Under the pieces are notes generated by a model. That model did not search any database and was not told where the DNA came from. It was given only the letters and a program-made list of their open reading frames with translations. Below are positions 21,890 through 38,110 of a stretch of DNA of 64,000 nt, in pieces. The DNA is taken from positions 11,507,001-11,571,000 of the forward strand of contig NC_080727.1 in NCBI RefSeq assembly GCF_019097595.1, written 5' to 3'. The translations under genes and the position numbers were made by a program. The DNA is from Hemibagrus wyckioides. Lineage: Eukaryota > Chordata > Actinopteri > Siluriformes > Bagridae. Within the stretch, counting starts at the first letter, position 1. Every line of letters begins with the position of its first letter.

Positions 21890-22840
21890 GAAGTCATTAC
21901 AGATATACACATACACCTGAGAGTTATTACTAGTTTCCTATTTACAATTCCTTGCATTATGAGCAACCCAAATGCTAATGGGAGAAATCCAAGGTGATTG
22001 GACATGATGTAACAAAGCCCAGTGATGTAACCTCACTAAAATAATATTATTGCAAATATAAACAACCATAAATATACTGTTATACATACCAAATGCTCAT
22101 ATGCTGTTACAAATTTGCATTCTTTGTCATACATTGTAACTCTCCACTCTTAATTGCTGAACATATTGCAAGGTAGCGGATCACTATGATGTAATACTTA
22201 TACTCTTGAATTTACCTGTTCTACTCTACGTTCTACTTAGATGCATTTCACTGACATTAAACCTATACTCTGTTCAATGACAGTAAATTTGAATTCAAAT
22301 TGAATGTTTTCAGAGTGATGTTTTGAAATAGCTCAATGAATATATTAGGCACAAAAAACAATTTATATTACATTTTGAAATAAAGACATTCTACAGATTT
22401 ATTTTACAGTCACAAAAATGTTAAAAGAACTGTAACAGAAAATTTTCTTGTAAAAGATTCCAGAAACTCACTTGAGTTCACTTGAACTTTTTGGCACCAA
22501 AAACCATTGCCTTCACTCAGTACAGCTGAACATTTACAAATAGTACCAAAGTATACCAGGTAGTATTCCAAAGAAAAGCTTACATTAGCTTTCAGAACTT
22601 TCAGTTAACTTTTGGTACAGTTAAAAAAAATACCTGCAGAAAATGCAACATATATACATAACAATGCGCTGTACCAAAACTCTCATCCCTAAAGGGGCAT
22701 GTCTATATTCACTCATGGTCTGCAAGATCTGCAATCAGATTAAGAACTCAACTCTCAACTATGGTGCCTCTCTTGGGATTTATTAAGAAGAAACACCATG
22801 ATGCAAAAAACCAACCAACCAAGCAAACAAATAAATAAAC
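21890..22840 (+). other. AT-rich spacer
   Basis: No conserved open frame, no RNA gene and no clear repeat recognised. It ends in the AAATAAAC target site (22833-22840) of the large hAT-type element. Confidence 0.6.
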
Positions 22841-22914
22841 TAGGGCTGGGCAACGATTACATTTTTTAATTGCGATTAATCACATGATTTCTCTGATTAA
22901 TCGCACTGTAATAT

Positions 22915-28080
<5,166 letters not shown>

Positions 28081-29328
28081 CACTATATTGCCAAAAGTAT
28101 TCGCTCACCCATCCAAATAATCAGAATCAGGTGTTCCAATCACTTCCATGGCCACAGGTGTATAAAATCAAGCACCTAGGCATGCAGACTGTTTTTACAA
28201 ACATTTGTGAAAGAATGGGTCGCTCTCAGGAGCTCAGTGAATTCCAGCGTGGAACTGTGATAGGATGCCACCTGTGCAACAAATCCAGTCGTGAAATTTC
28301 CTCGCTCCTAAATATTCCACAGTCAACTGTCAGCTGTATTATAAGAACGTGGAAGTGTTTGGGAACGACAGCAACTCAGCCACGAAGTGGTAGGCCACGT
28401 AAACTGACGGAGCGGGGTCAGCGGATGCTGAGGCGCATAGTGCGAAGAGGTCGCCAACTTTCTGCAGAGTCAATCGCTACAGACCTCCAAACTTCATGTG
28501 GCCTTCAGATTAGCTCAAGAACAGTGCGCAGAGAGCTTCATGGAATGGGTTTCCATGGCCGAGCAGCTGCATCCAAGCCATACATCACCAAGTGCAATGC
28601 AAAGCGTCGGATGCAGTGGTGTAAAGCACGCCGCCACTGGACTCTAGAGCAGTGGAGACGCGTTCTCTGGAGGGACGAATCGCGCTTCTCCATCTGGCAA
28701 TCTGATGGACGAGTCTGGGTTTGGCGGTTGCCAGGAGAACGGTACTTGTCTGACTGCATTGTGCCAAGTGTAAAGTTTGGTGGAGGGGGGATTATGGTGT
28801 GGGGTTGTTTTTCAGGAGCTGGGCTTGGCCCCTTAGTTCCAGTGAAAGGAACTCTGAATGCTTCAGCATACCAAGACATTTTGGACAATTCCATGCTCCC
28901 AACTTTGTGGGAACAGTTTGGAGCTGGCCCCTTCCTCTTCCAACATGACTGTGCACCAGTGCACAAAGCAAGGTCCATAAAGACATGGATGACAGAGTCT
29001 GGTGTGGATGAACTTGACTGGCCTGCACAGAGTCCTGACCTCAACCCGATAGAACACCTTTGGGATGAATTAGAGCGGAGACTGAGAGCCAGACCTTCTC
29101 GTCCAACATCAGTGTGTGACCTCACAAATGCGCTTCTGGAAGAATGGTCAAAAATTCCCATAAACACACTCCTAAACCTTGTGGACAGCCTTCCCAGAAG
29201 AGTTGAAGCTGTTATAGCTGCAAAGGGTGGACCGACGTCATATTGAACCCTATGGATTAGGAATGGGATGTCACTTAAGTTCATATGCGAGTCAAGGCAG
29301 GTGAGCGAATACTTTTGGCAATATAGTG
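28081..29328 (+). mobile_element. Tc1-like transposon C, copy 1, apparently intact
   Basis: 1,248 bp, starting CACTATATTGCCAAAAGTAT and ending in the inverse (ATACTTTTGGCAATATAGTG), with terminal repeats of about 28 bp. It is flanked by TA supplied by the TATC array (28079-28080 and 29329-29330). Copy 2 at 38111-39357 differs at about a dozen positions by eye. The short gap between the ends and the open transposase is typical of compact Tc1 elements. Confidence 0.92.
28215..29246 (+). CDS. Tc1-like DD34E transposase, full length
   Basis: 343 codons from ATG 28215 (an in-frame ATG also exists at 28182; the later one matches the usual MGRSQ-type start). Residues 1-47 form the first helix-turn-helix ([18 protein letters not shown]). 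GRPR at 59-62 is the linker motif, and a second HTH covers about 80-110. The catalytic triad is D154 (LWRDESRF), D245 (FQHDCAPVH) and E280 (NPIEHLWDE); D245 and E280 are separated by 34 residues. The glycine-rich [10 protein letters not shown] box is intact at 188-197. The enzyme would bind the terminal repeats in the nucleus and cut and paste at TA sites. Odd point: residue 153 is Arg where copy 2 and most relatives have Ser in W-S-D-E. The frame upstream is open through the whole TATC array, giving a spurious 2,120-codon fusion frame. Activity is possible but the S153R change could impair it. Confidence 0.88.
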   Translation: MGRSQELSEFQRGTVIGCHLCNKSSREISSLLNIPQSTVSCIIRTWKCLGTTATQPRSGRPRKLTERGQRMLRRIVRRGRQLSAESIATDLQTSCGLQISSRTVRRELHGMGFHGRAAASKPYITKCNAKRRMQWCKARRHWTLEQWRRVLWRDESRFSIWQSDGRVWVWRLPGERYLSDCIVPSVKFGGGGIMVWGCFSGAGLGPLVPVKGTLNASAYQDILDNSMLPTLWEQFGAGPFLFQHDCAPVHKARSIKTWMTESGVDELDWPAQSPDLNPIEHLWDELERRLRARPSRPTSVCDLTNALLEEWSKIPINTLLNLVDSLPRRVEAVIAAKGGPTSY

Positions 29329-29355
29329 TATCTATCTATCTATCTGCCTACCCAC

Positions 29356-29406
<51 letters not shown>

Positions 29407-29612
29407 AAATGAAAATGTCCACGTAAAAGTTCGGTGTCTTCCTCAATCTTTGTTAATCCGCCGGTTCTCTTTCTTCTCCGGTTCTTGTGAGCGCCGCAGC
29501 AGTCTTACGGTCTTCACAAATGCTCTCATTGGTTGAGACGCGTGATGACGTTCATCCCAAGCCAATACGGATCAAGATCCCACCGCTCCCGTCACCCATG
29601 GTTTGTCTGTAT

Positions 29613-30319
29613 TAGTGATGGGAAGTTCGGATCATTTTACTGATTCGGTTCTTTGAATCTCGTTCAGCAAAATGAACGAATCTTTTTTCGAGTCATTTCG
29701 TTCATTTCGTTCACTTCAGCAGAATGTAATTAAAATGTTACATGTTAATTCCCTAACACATCTACTCACGCACATATTGATCACATTTCTGTCATATTAT
29801 AAGTAATAGCTTACCTAAGCTACGCCATGCCGTCTTCTGTATACCCAACAGAATGATTAATCTCCCGCGCCTTCGGTTCGAATCAGTTTGTTCATCACCT
29901 GACAGCCCCGTATGCTAAGGCAATGCAGTCTGAGCCGGAAACAGAAAAGATTAGTTCACCTTTCGAGTCTTCGGGTTCGAGTCTTTCATTCACCTGACAT
30001 CCTTATAGGCTAAAGCAATGCAGTCTGAGCCGGAAACAGAAAAGATTAGTTTACATAACAAGTCTTTGGATTCACGTTGTTCGTTCTTGTAATGTGACTG
30101 CTTCCCGTCTCAGTATCTTATGACAAATACAATATTACATTAATATTATTGACTTAAGATATTAAATTATAAAACTATAAGGTATCATAAAATTATCAAA
30201 ATATTTGTGCAATAAACATTTTTGAATTCTGAAACATTCTGAAAAATAATAATTCTGTCAGTCTCCTTTTTTTTATTGTTTAATATTTCTTGAGTATATG
30301 TGTGGTGTGTGAGGGTTTT

Positions 30320-30351
<32 letters not shown>

Positions 30352-31348
30352 ATCCACATTTTACTTGGAAATCCTAATTTGCATGTTCTGTCTTTATCTG
30401 TAAACAAATACTACTTATTAAAATAAACTAAACCTGCAAACATAAAGTACCTATTGTTGTTTATTTTGCCACCAATTGTGCATCTGCTGGTATAATACTG
30501 ATAACTCATAAACTCATAAATGACACAGGGGCATAACATAAAAGCAAATAACACTATTAATGTGAATAATTAATATTAGTTTCATACATTAAGGTTATGT
30601 TTAGGTCAGATTTTATATTATTAAATAACTGCATATGGATTAAAAACAACACTCAGATTTATGCATGAATTTATACATTTCTATTTTCTACACTGCAGGG
30701 TTAGCTGATGTTTATTCAGATAAATAATACAAAGAATAAATAAACAGTAAGTTAATAAATAAAATAAAAAGTAAGTAGATAAAAAAGAAAGAAAGAAAGC
30801 AAGAATGATTTTCCCTAATGAAGTTTAAAGCATTAACCAACTCTTTATTAAAACATTTAGTGTTATGGAAAAGAACCATAATGACAGATATTCACACATT
30901 TATAGTCTGTAGGAAATAAAAAGCTATAATGCATCACGTAGCAGTAAGAGTAAAAAACTGTAAGGATGTTTGAGAATGAACTAATTTCTGTATCCACTAA
31001 AGCGGTCATGTCACGTTACAAACCCGAAGACTCGAAAAGTGAACTAATCTTTTCTGTTTCTGGCTCAATGACTCAAACACGAAGACTCGATAGATGAACT
31101 AATCTTTTCTGTTTCCTGCTCAGACTGCATTGCCTTAGCATACGGGGCTGTCACGTGATGAACGAATGAATCGAACCCGAGGACTCGAAAGGTGAACGAA
31201 TCTTTTCTGTTTACTGAGCTTATGCGATGTTGCGCATGCGCAGTCTACACAAAATGAACGATTCACTCCCCGAGATGACTCGATGTTCTCGAGTCATGGG
31301 AAAGATTCGTTCAAAATGAACGAATCGTTCGTGAACGACACATCACTA
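29613..31348 (+). mobile_element. Nested hAT-type MITE
   Basis: Terminal repeats TAGTGATG (29613-29620) and CATCACTA (31341-31348) are flanked by a perfect 8-bp duplication GTCTGTAT (29605-29612 and 31349-31356). Subterminal regions on both sides carry inverted and repeated copies of a motif around GACTCGAA..GTGAAC and AGAAAAGATTAGTT with TTCGTTC-type repeats. The centre is AT-rich with an AAAT run at 30322-30352. No coding capacity. It inserted into the larger hAT-type element, so it is younger than that element. Confidence 0.85.
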
Positions 31349-31426
31349 GTCTGTATGTGTATTCAGAGCCAGTGACCAACAGACTTTAATTTACAAAATA
31401 ATAAATAATTTACAAAATAATAAAAT

Positions 31427-31547
31427 CTGCGTTAATGCGCGATAAAATAATTATTGGCATTAATTAATTAATGAGTTAACGTGTTATTATCGCGTTAACT
31501 CATTAATTAATTAATGCCAATAATTATTTTATCGCGCATTAACGCAG
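31427..31547 (+). repeat. Perfect 54-bp inverted repeat (hairpin)
   Basis: The left arm 31427-31480 is the exact reverse complement of the right arm 31494-31547, with a 13-base spacer (GTGTTATTATCGC). Arms contain repeated ATTAATTA and two GCG-containing segments. It lies just inside the right end of the large hAT-type element. Confidence 0.95.
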
Positions 31548-31635
31548 TTTTTATTATTGCCCAGCCCTAAAATAAACAGATCCTGAGCATTAAAATAAAT
31601 TGTTACATATTCTAACCAAAAAAATAAGAAAAGAA

Positions 31636-33225
31636 ATTGTACCTTTGTATGAACTCTAATGTTGACCATTGCTCCACAGGGTAGTGTATGTTAAAGAAGT
31701 AGTAACTCCCAAACAACAGGCAGAAGGCAGACATAAATGATGTGATGTGGTTACTGACAACCTCTTGGTCGATGCTCAACATGAAGATCCTAGCAGCTAA
31801 GTAGGAGGTCCCTGAAAAAATTAACAATACAAAAAACAAAATACACAAATAAATAAACTTAAATAAAAAAGTGTCTCAATATCAGCCATTGACTGAAAAT
31901 ATCATAAAACCTTTTTAAAAAATATTTCCAATGGTGTAATAACAGATGAATTGGTTAAAACCATGGTGCTACACAGAGTATGTCAATAGCACAACTCAAT
32001 ATTAGTACACAAGTAGATTTAACCATGTTTTTTTTTTTACACTTTAAGTGTTTCTGTTTACTTACCAAAAACAGTAATGCAGGGTGTTGCTGGCAACTTC
32101 TCCACCTGAACCTCTTGGGCCAGACATGTCTCCTCTACAAAAAGAAAAAGGTTCTCCTCCTTCTCACCAAGATATGCCATTAAAAGGAGTATGATCTCTT
32201 CTGAGCAAGCATCCAACTGGTCTCTCTCAATCTGAAACTTGATAAGAGCATCCAGGACTCGCTTGTTTTTGCGTGCAGCAACAATTTTGAGGAAATTTAG
32301 GAGGCATCTGCCTTTTTTGTCCACATTTTCAAGGAAGCACTCCAATCGACTCACAACAGTAAGTTCTTGGAAGTGTGTAGCCACTTCAACTTCCTTGAAG
32401 AAAAATGGCCACTCTCTGCAGTGTCTGGATGCTCAACCCCTTGTTGATGTCTTGATGCTGTGTGTAATAGGTGGACTGTACTAATTTTTTCACATTGTCT
32501 GATTTGTAATTCATCTCTTTAAACATCTTCATCATTTCTTTTTTTCCCTGCTGACTCTCCACAGTCTTGGAAAATAGCAAATCTTTTGGCTGCCAGTTCA
32601 CACAACCATATGTGTCTTGAACTCTTGCTTTTATTTCAGCTGGAATGGCCTCTGCGTCATTATCATCTGATGTTGCCTTGCGTTTTATTACCTTTAGTGT
32701 GCTGGGATGTTTAATGTTTTCAACTCGTGTTTGGAGTTGCTTGACAAGTGAATGGTATCCAGGTCCAACAAGATCACCCTCAATGACATCTTGTAGAGAT
32801 ACTGGATACTTGGCCATCATTCTTTTGCTGATCTCAGTAGTGTGGCTCTTGGATGGATTATTGCACATCTTCAGAATTCCAGAAACCACAATCCTTCTCT
32901 CGTTGTAGTCGAGGACTAGGTCTTCTCTGCCTTTCCAAACACTGCAGTAACTCCTTTGGAAGCTTCTGTCATGGTATCTGAAAATTGTCTACCCAGTTTG
33001 ACACAGAAGCAGAACAGTCTGGCAGAGGCAATGGGGTGCATTGCTTTAAGTGAGCAATGAAATCTTTGACTCCATCACACTGGTGTTCACAAAGTGAAAC
33101 TGTACATTTTAATGTTGTTAATGCCAAATCCTGTGCAACCGATGACGTGCTGTTATGGTGATGATACACATGAGACTTTAATCCTGCATACTTAGAAAAC
33201 ACATACTTACAACCAGTTCAAACAC
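31636..33225 (-). pseudogene. SAMD3-like multicopy fish gene, 3' exons, broken
   Basis: Minus strand. The 5' part (33225-32970) has a C2H2 finger (C-V-stop-T-G-C then KYVFSKYAGLKSHVYHHH) and a second one (TVSLCEHQCDGVKDFIAHLKQC). Next comes a long exon (about 32940-32415) with YGCVNWQPKDL and STYYTQHQDINKG. The frame shifts by one base near 32411-32420, after which REWPFFFKEVEVATHFQELT continues to a donor at 32063/32062. The following exon (31814-31635) reads TSYLAARIFMLSIDQEVVSN and FGSYYFFNIHYPVEQWS and ends in a donor. This order matches uncharacterised fish proteins often labelled sterile alpha motif domain-containing protein 3-like. Their role is unknown. The in-frame TGA within the first finger and the frameshift suggest a pseudogene; splice sites and most codons are well kept, so decay is recent or the frameshift is an assembly error. 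Confidence 0.7.
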
Positions 33226-33229
33226 ACAT

Positions 33230-33925
33230 TATGATTCAGTCTGCAATGTGCAACATATACCTTTAGAGACTGAATGAATTCTCCACAAATGCAACAGGAA
33301 TACATGATCTAACAGGCATATGTCCACCACACGTTACCAACAGATTTACACTGAAGCATGCCCAGGCATGCCTACAACCACGTTTTCCCAACTGACTTTT
33401 GCAAGACACTAAACTTCCATCAATTTATGACAACAATGTATCTCTGAGAGATATATTACATTATTGTTCTAGTATTATTAAGCTAGCTTAAATTTGGCGA
33501 CGTTCGTAGCTTTAATTACAATAATATTAGAATAATATGGTTGACCTGACTAAAATTGACCTCACCTAAGAGTGGTAATGGAAAGAATTGTACTCAAAGT
33601 CCAGAAAATCTGTTCGCAGTACCCATTGGTGTTAATTGTGTGAGATTCAAAATATAACCATTGGTCCCAGGGCGAGCACACCAAATGCAAAGGAGCAAAT
33701 GTTAATATTTGAATTCAAACATACATTTCTGTTGACAATATGTACTCAATTTTAAAGCGCATTTAAAATTATTAGAATTAATTTGCCCGAAAATAATTTG
33801 GCTTAAAATATGACTACCATTAGGCTGGAATTCTAAAGCTGCAACACTATGGATTTTGTATTTGGAGTTTAATGGAGTATAAATATAAATGTATGTTTAT
33901 ATACACTGTTCAGCCATAACATTAT
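33230..33925 (+). other. Spacer without recognised features
   Basis: AT-rich sequence without conserved frames. It ends at TATATACACTGTTCAGCCATAA (33899-33920), a fragment resembling a Tc1-type terminus, followed by a CCTTT microsatellite (33931-33962). Confidence 0.5.
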
Positions 33926-33962
33926 GACCTCCTTTCCTTTCCTTTCCTTTCCTTTCCTTTCC

Positions 33963-34454
33963 TATGTCCACCTGCTGAGGAGACTAGGGTCCTTTGGAGT
34001 GAGCAGGACATTATTAAGGACTTTTTATGATACTGTGGTGGCCTCCACAATTCTCTATGCCATAGTCTGCTGGGTGGGAGGCAGTATAGAACAGGACAGG
34101 AAGAGACTGAACAAGCTGTTTAGGAAAGCCAGCTTGGTCCTGGGCTGCCCACTGGACCTGGTGGAGGAGGTGGGTAAGAGGAGGGTGTTAGCCAAGCTGA
34201 GGTCTATTATGAACGACACCTCTCAACCCCTGTATGGGACTGTGGAGATCCTGTGTAGCTCCTTTAGCAGCAGACATTCCCAGTGTAGGAAGGAGCACTA
34301 CTACAGGTCATTTATACCAGCGGCTGTCAGAATATAGAACATTGCATTACAGTGATGTTCAAATGTGCAATATTTTATAATTTTATAATTTTATTATTTT
34401 TATATTTTATAATTTTATTTAATCTTACTTTCTTTTACTATTTGTCTTGTGCAA
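33963..34454 (+). mobile_element. 3' end of a CR1/L2-like LINE
   Basis: The plus strand reads an ORF2 C-terminus (LLRRLGSFGVSRTLLRTFYD, VVASTILYAIVCWVGGSIEQ, RKRLNKLFRKASLVLGCPLD, IMNDTSQPLYGTVE) with stop near 34337. An AT-rich 3' UTR follows (CAATATTTTATAATTTTATA). This tail is typical of abundant fish non-LTR elements. It is cut at 34454 by the Tigger element. Confidence 0.75.
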
Positions 34455-34456
34455 TA

Positions 34457-36553
34457 CAGTTAAACCTCGCTTAACGAGCACCTCCCATAATGAGTGACTC
34501 GCATAACGAGCAAAATAAATTGTAAAAATGACTTGCTTAACGAGTGACGACGAGACAATGTGAGGCGGTGTCTCGGCTATCAGTCTGTGTTTAGCGCTCG
34601 TTCTGCCATTATCTTAGTGTCGCTTGTGATCGTACATTTTTCAAAACTGTTCAGACGCATTATTTGTGAATTTCTTTTTGGTGTGGAAAGTTTAATAACC
34701 CTTGCAAGAATGTCCCAGAAGTAAAAGCCACAAGAAGACAGCTAGAAGAGAAGAAAAATCACAGTAGAAGTGAAACGTGAAATCATTGAGAAGCAAGAAT
34801 GAGGTATGAGCGTGGCTGCATCAGCGATTTGCACTATCCTCAAGAACCAGTACAAGAATTAAGGAGATAGATGCTTCAAAGGGAGTGACAAGAATATCTA
34901 TGCAACGGCCTCATATTCTCAACAATGTTGAAAGGTTGCTTCTCATGTGGATCAACGAGAAGCAAATGCAAGGTGACACTATTAACAAGAACATCATTTG
35001 TGAGAAGGCGAAAGATGCCAGGATCATCAACAGATGAAGAAGAAGCATTCAAGGCAAGCTGTGGGTGGGTCGAGAAGTTTAAGAGAACAACCGGCATCCA
35101 CAGCGTTGTGAGGCATGGCGAAGCAGCAAGCTCTGACACACATGCAGCAGAGAACTTCATCGGCGACTTCAAGAAGCTTGTGGATTCTGAGGGTTACCTG
35201 CCGCAGCAGGTTTTTAATTGCGATGAGCCAATGCAAGCGGCGATTTGAAAGTTATACCGCTGCTCATTTACCATTCAGAAAATCCACGAGCCTTTAAGGA
35301 GTGTAAAGTCCAGAAGAGCAGGCTAAATGTGATGTGGCGGTCCAACAACAAGGCTTGGGTGACACGTGACCTTTTTAATGATTGGATGAGTGAAGTATTT
35401 GGTCCTTCTGTGAAAAAATATTTGCTGCCACTCCATGTCTTGCTTATAATGAACAACACTCCTGCCCATCCTCCAGTCCTAGATGAATTTAAATTCATCA
35501 AGATCCAGTTCCTGCCTCCCAACACCACTCCTTTACTCCAGCCCATGGACTAGCAGGTCATTTCAAACTTTAAGAAGCTCTACACTAAAGCACTCTTCGA
35601 GCGTTGTTTTGAGGTGAAGGGACCAATCTCAGTCTCAGAGAGTTTTGGAAAGACCACTTCCACATCATTGCCTGCCTCAAGATGATCGACAAGGCATGGG
35701 AGGGGGTCACCAAGAGAACCCTTATGTCTGCTTGGAAGAAGCTTTGGCGGACAGCGTTGTTGAACACGATTTTGAGGGGTTTGAGCAAGTGCCTGTGAAG
35801 TGTGTAGTCAACAAGATTGTGTCTTTGGCCAAGACCATGGGGCTGGAGGTGGATAACAATGACATCAATGAGCTTGAGGAAGAGCATATCCAGGAGCTGA
35901 TCACCGAAGAGCTTATGGAGAGCTGCATTCTGTTCCACAGCAAGAAGTTTTGGAGGAGATTTTGTCAGGGGAGAAGGAGGTAAGAGCCTCAGCAGAGCAA
36001 CAACCTTCCAGCGCAATAAGGGAGATGCTGAAAGTGTGGGAAACTGTTGCATCGTACATTGAGAAGCGTCACCCTAATAAAGCAGTGACTATGCATGCTA
36101 CAAATGTATTTAATGATAATGTTGAGTCGCATTTTTGCCAAATTTTGAAGCATAGTCAAAAACAAATGTCTCTAGACAGCTTTCTAGTAAAAAAGGATGC
36201 TAAAGAAACTGTCAGTAGTGCCAGTGCTTCTAAAAGATTTAAAGCTAGTAAGTCAGTCAAAACTGTAGCTAGTGAAGCTGCGCCAGGAGCTACCTTAACT
36301 TTCTTCGTAAGTTACAACCGTATTTCTTTCTTTTTTTTTATTGATTATTTATTCTTTTTCAGGTTCATTTATATTAATAATCTTTTTATTTCATGTGTTA
36401 AGAATAAAAAAAAACACTTTTAGATATTATAATAAATAATAAATTAATTATGTACATATACAATTTTTTGAATTTTTTTTTTCGGCATGGAATGCATTAT
36501 CATATTTTACAAGATTCTGGAACGAATTATGCTCGTTAAGGGAGGTTCCACTG
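34457..36553 (+). mobile_element. Tigger/pogo-type DNA transposon, defective
   Basis: 2,097 bp bounded by 24-bp terminal repeats (left CAGTTAAACCTCGCTTAACG, right inverse CAGTGGAACCTCCCTTAACG; 21 of 24 positions agree), with TA on each side (34455-34456 and 36554-36555). The terminal pattern CAGT..CCTCGCTTAACGAGC is that of Tigger-like elements. Confidence 0.88.
34713..36303 (+). pseudogene. Tigger-type transposase (CENP-B/DDE_1 family), broken
   Basis: The plus strand reads an N-terminal HTH region (RKITVEVKREIIEKQE, SVAASAICTILKNQ), then a CENP-B-type second HTH (ERLLLMWINEKQMQGDTINK). The DDE_1 core follows in pieces: FNCDE (first Asp, about 35215), MWRSNNKAWVTRDLFNDWM, LLIMNNTPAHPP (the usual LLxDNxPxHP, with the catalytic Asp replaced by Met-Asn sequence in this copy) and FLPPNTTPLLQPMD (third acidic residue). 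A C-terminal tail (REMLKVWETVASYIEKRHPN) follows. Stops at about 34800, 34860, 35246 and 35551, and frame changes near 35650, show it is dead. Confidence 0.8.
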
Positions 36554-38110
36554 TATTTTTTTTTGATCAAGGTTTTTTTATTTGTTTTCAAATTATACAG
36601 TATACAAAAAGAAAAATAATAAACTCCCTCATCCCCCAAACACCAGACATAAACATAAGGAAACTGTACATAATCAGATGTCCATAAAAAAAGATAATAA
36701 TAATAATCACAATAATAATAACAATAACAACAACAACAACAAATAAACAATACAAAGTAAACATAGAAGGTATTCTTCACCTCCTTTCTTTTACAATACC
36801 ATATTGCCTGCTTTCATTCCTTCAACAAAAAATAAGAAAGGTTGCCAGATTTTATAAAATGCCCCGGTAGACCCTTTAACTGTATACCTAATTTTCTCCA
36901 ACTTGAGATGATACATGACTTCCCTTATCCAATGGCTAAATGACGGTGGAATAGGGTCCTTCCATTTAATCAGTATCAATCTCCTAGCTAGAAGGGAACA
37001 GAATGCCAATATTTTAGTTTTCCTTTTACAACCCTAGTGTTCTCTGGGGGCACACCAAACAATGCGATAAATGGTGATGGCTCCACCATCTCTCCGAATA
37101 ATCCAGAGAACGTCTTAAAAATGTTGGACCAGAACGTGTAAAGTCTTGGACATGTCCAAAACATATGCAGCAGAGTTGTGGGAGCCTGCCTGCATCTATC
37201 ACATGTGGGATCTATGTCAGCTTTAATCTTAGAGAGTCTGACCTTAGACCAATGTAGACGGTGTACAATTTTAAATTGTATTACGGTATGTCTGAGGCAA
37301 ATGGATGATGAGAAAATTCCCTGTATTATTTTGTGCCAGATTTCCTCTGAAAGTAGCTCACCTAATTCTGTTTCCCACCTATTTTTGAGTAGATCTAAAG
37401 GAGTTGAATCATACATGCTGAGTAGCTCATAGATCTTGCTTATAGCCTGTTTCTGGACTGATTTACATTCAAAAATTGAGTCTAACAAAGAAGTTGGAGG
37501 GCACGATGGAAATTAGTTAGAGTTCAAAGCTACAAAGTTCCGAAGTTGCAAATACTTATAGAAATGTGACTTGGGAATATCAAATTTCTGTACCAACTGT
37601 TCAAAGGATGCAAAATTTCCATCAATATAAAATTCAGTCAGTGAGACCAGGCCCTTTCCGGCCCAAACCTCAAATGCATCGTCCATCATTGATGGAACAA
37701 ACATGTAATTTTTAGAAATTGGTGTAGCCTGTGATAGCTCTTTAAGGGAGAACAATTGCCTAGATTTTAACTGAGTGTACAACAACTGGATTAGAATTCA
37801 GGCTAGAGATTAGCTGGGTGAATGGTATTTTAGAACTGAATAAGGCTGCTAGTGGACCTAACCGAGGCCTCCTCCAGAATTGCCCAAACAGGGGCAGCGT
37901 CGTCATCCTTTAACAAGAACATCAATGCTCTTATGTTGGCTGCTCAGTAATAATACATGAAATTTGGTAGCGCCATCCCTCCCCCCAAATGAGGCCTCTG
38001 CAGTATACTTCTTTTAATTCTTGGTATTATTTTGGTCCAAATAAAGCTCGATATTTGATTATTTAATTTGGAGAAGAAAGATTTTGTTAAAAAAAATGCA
38101 CTGAAAGATA

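Noticed and set aside
28538..29284. Minus-strand open frame of about 250 codons over the Tc1 element
   Set aside because: It is the antisense shadow of the transposase; the same shadow occurs over copy 2.
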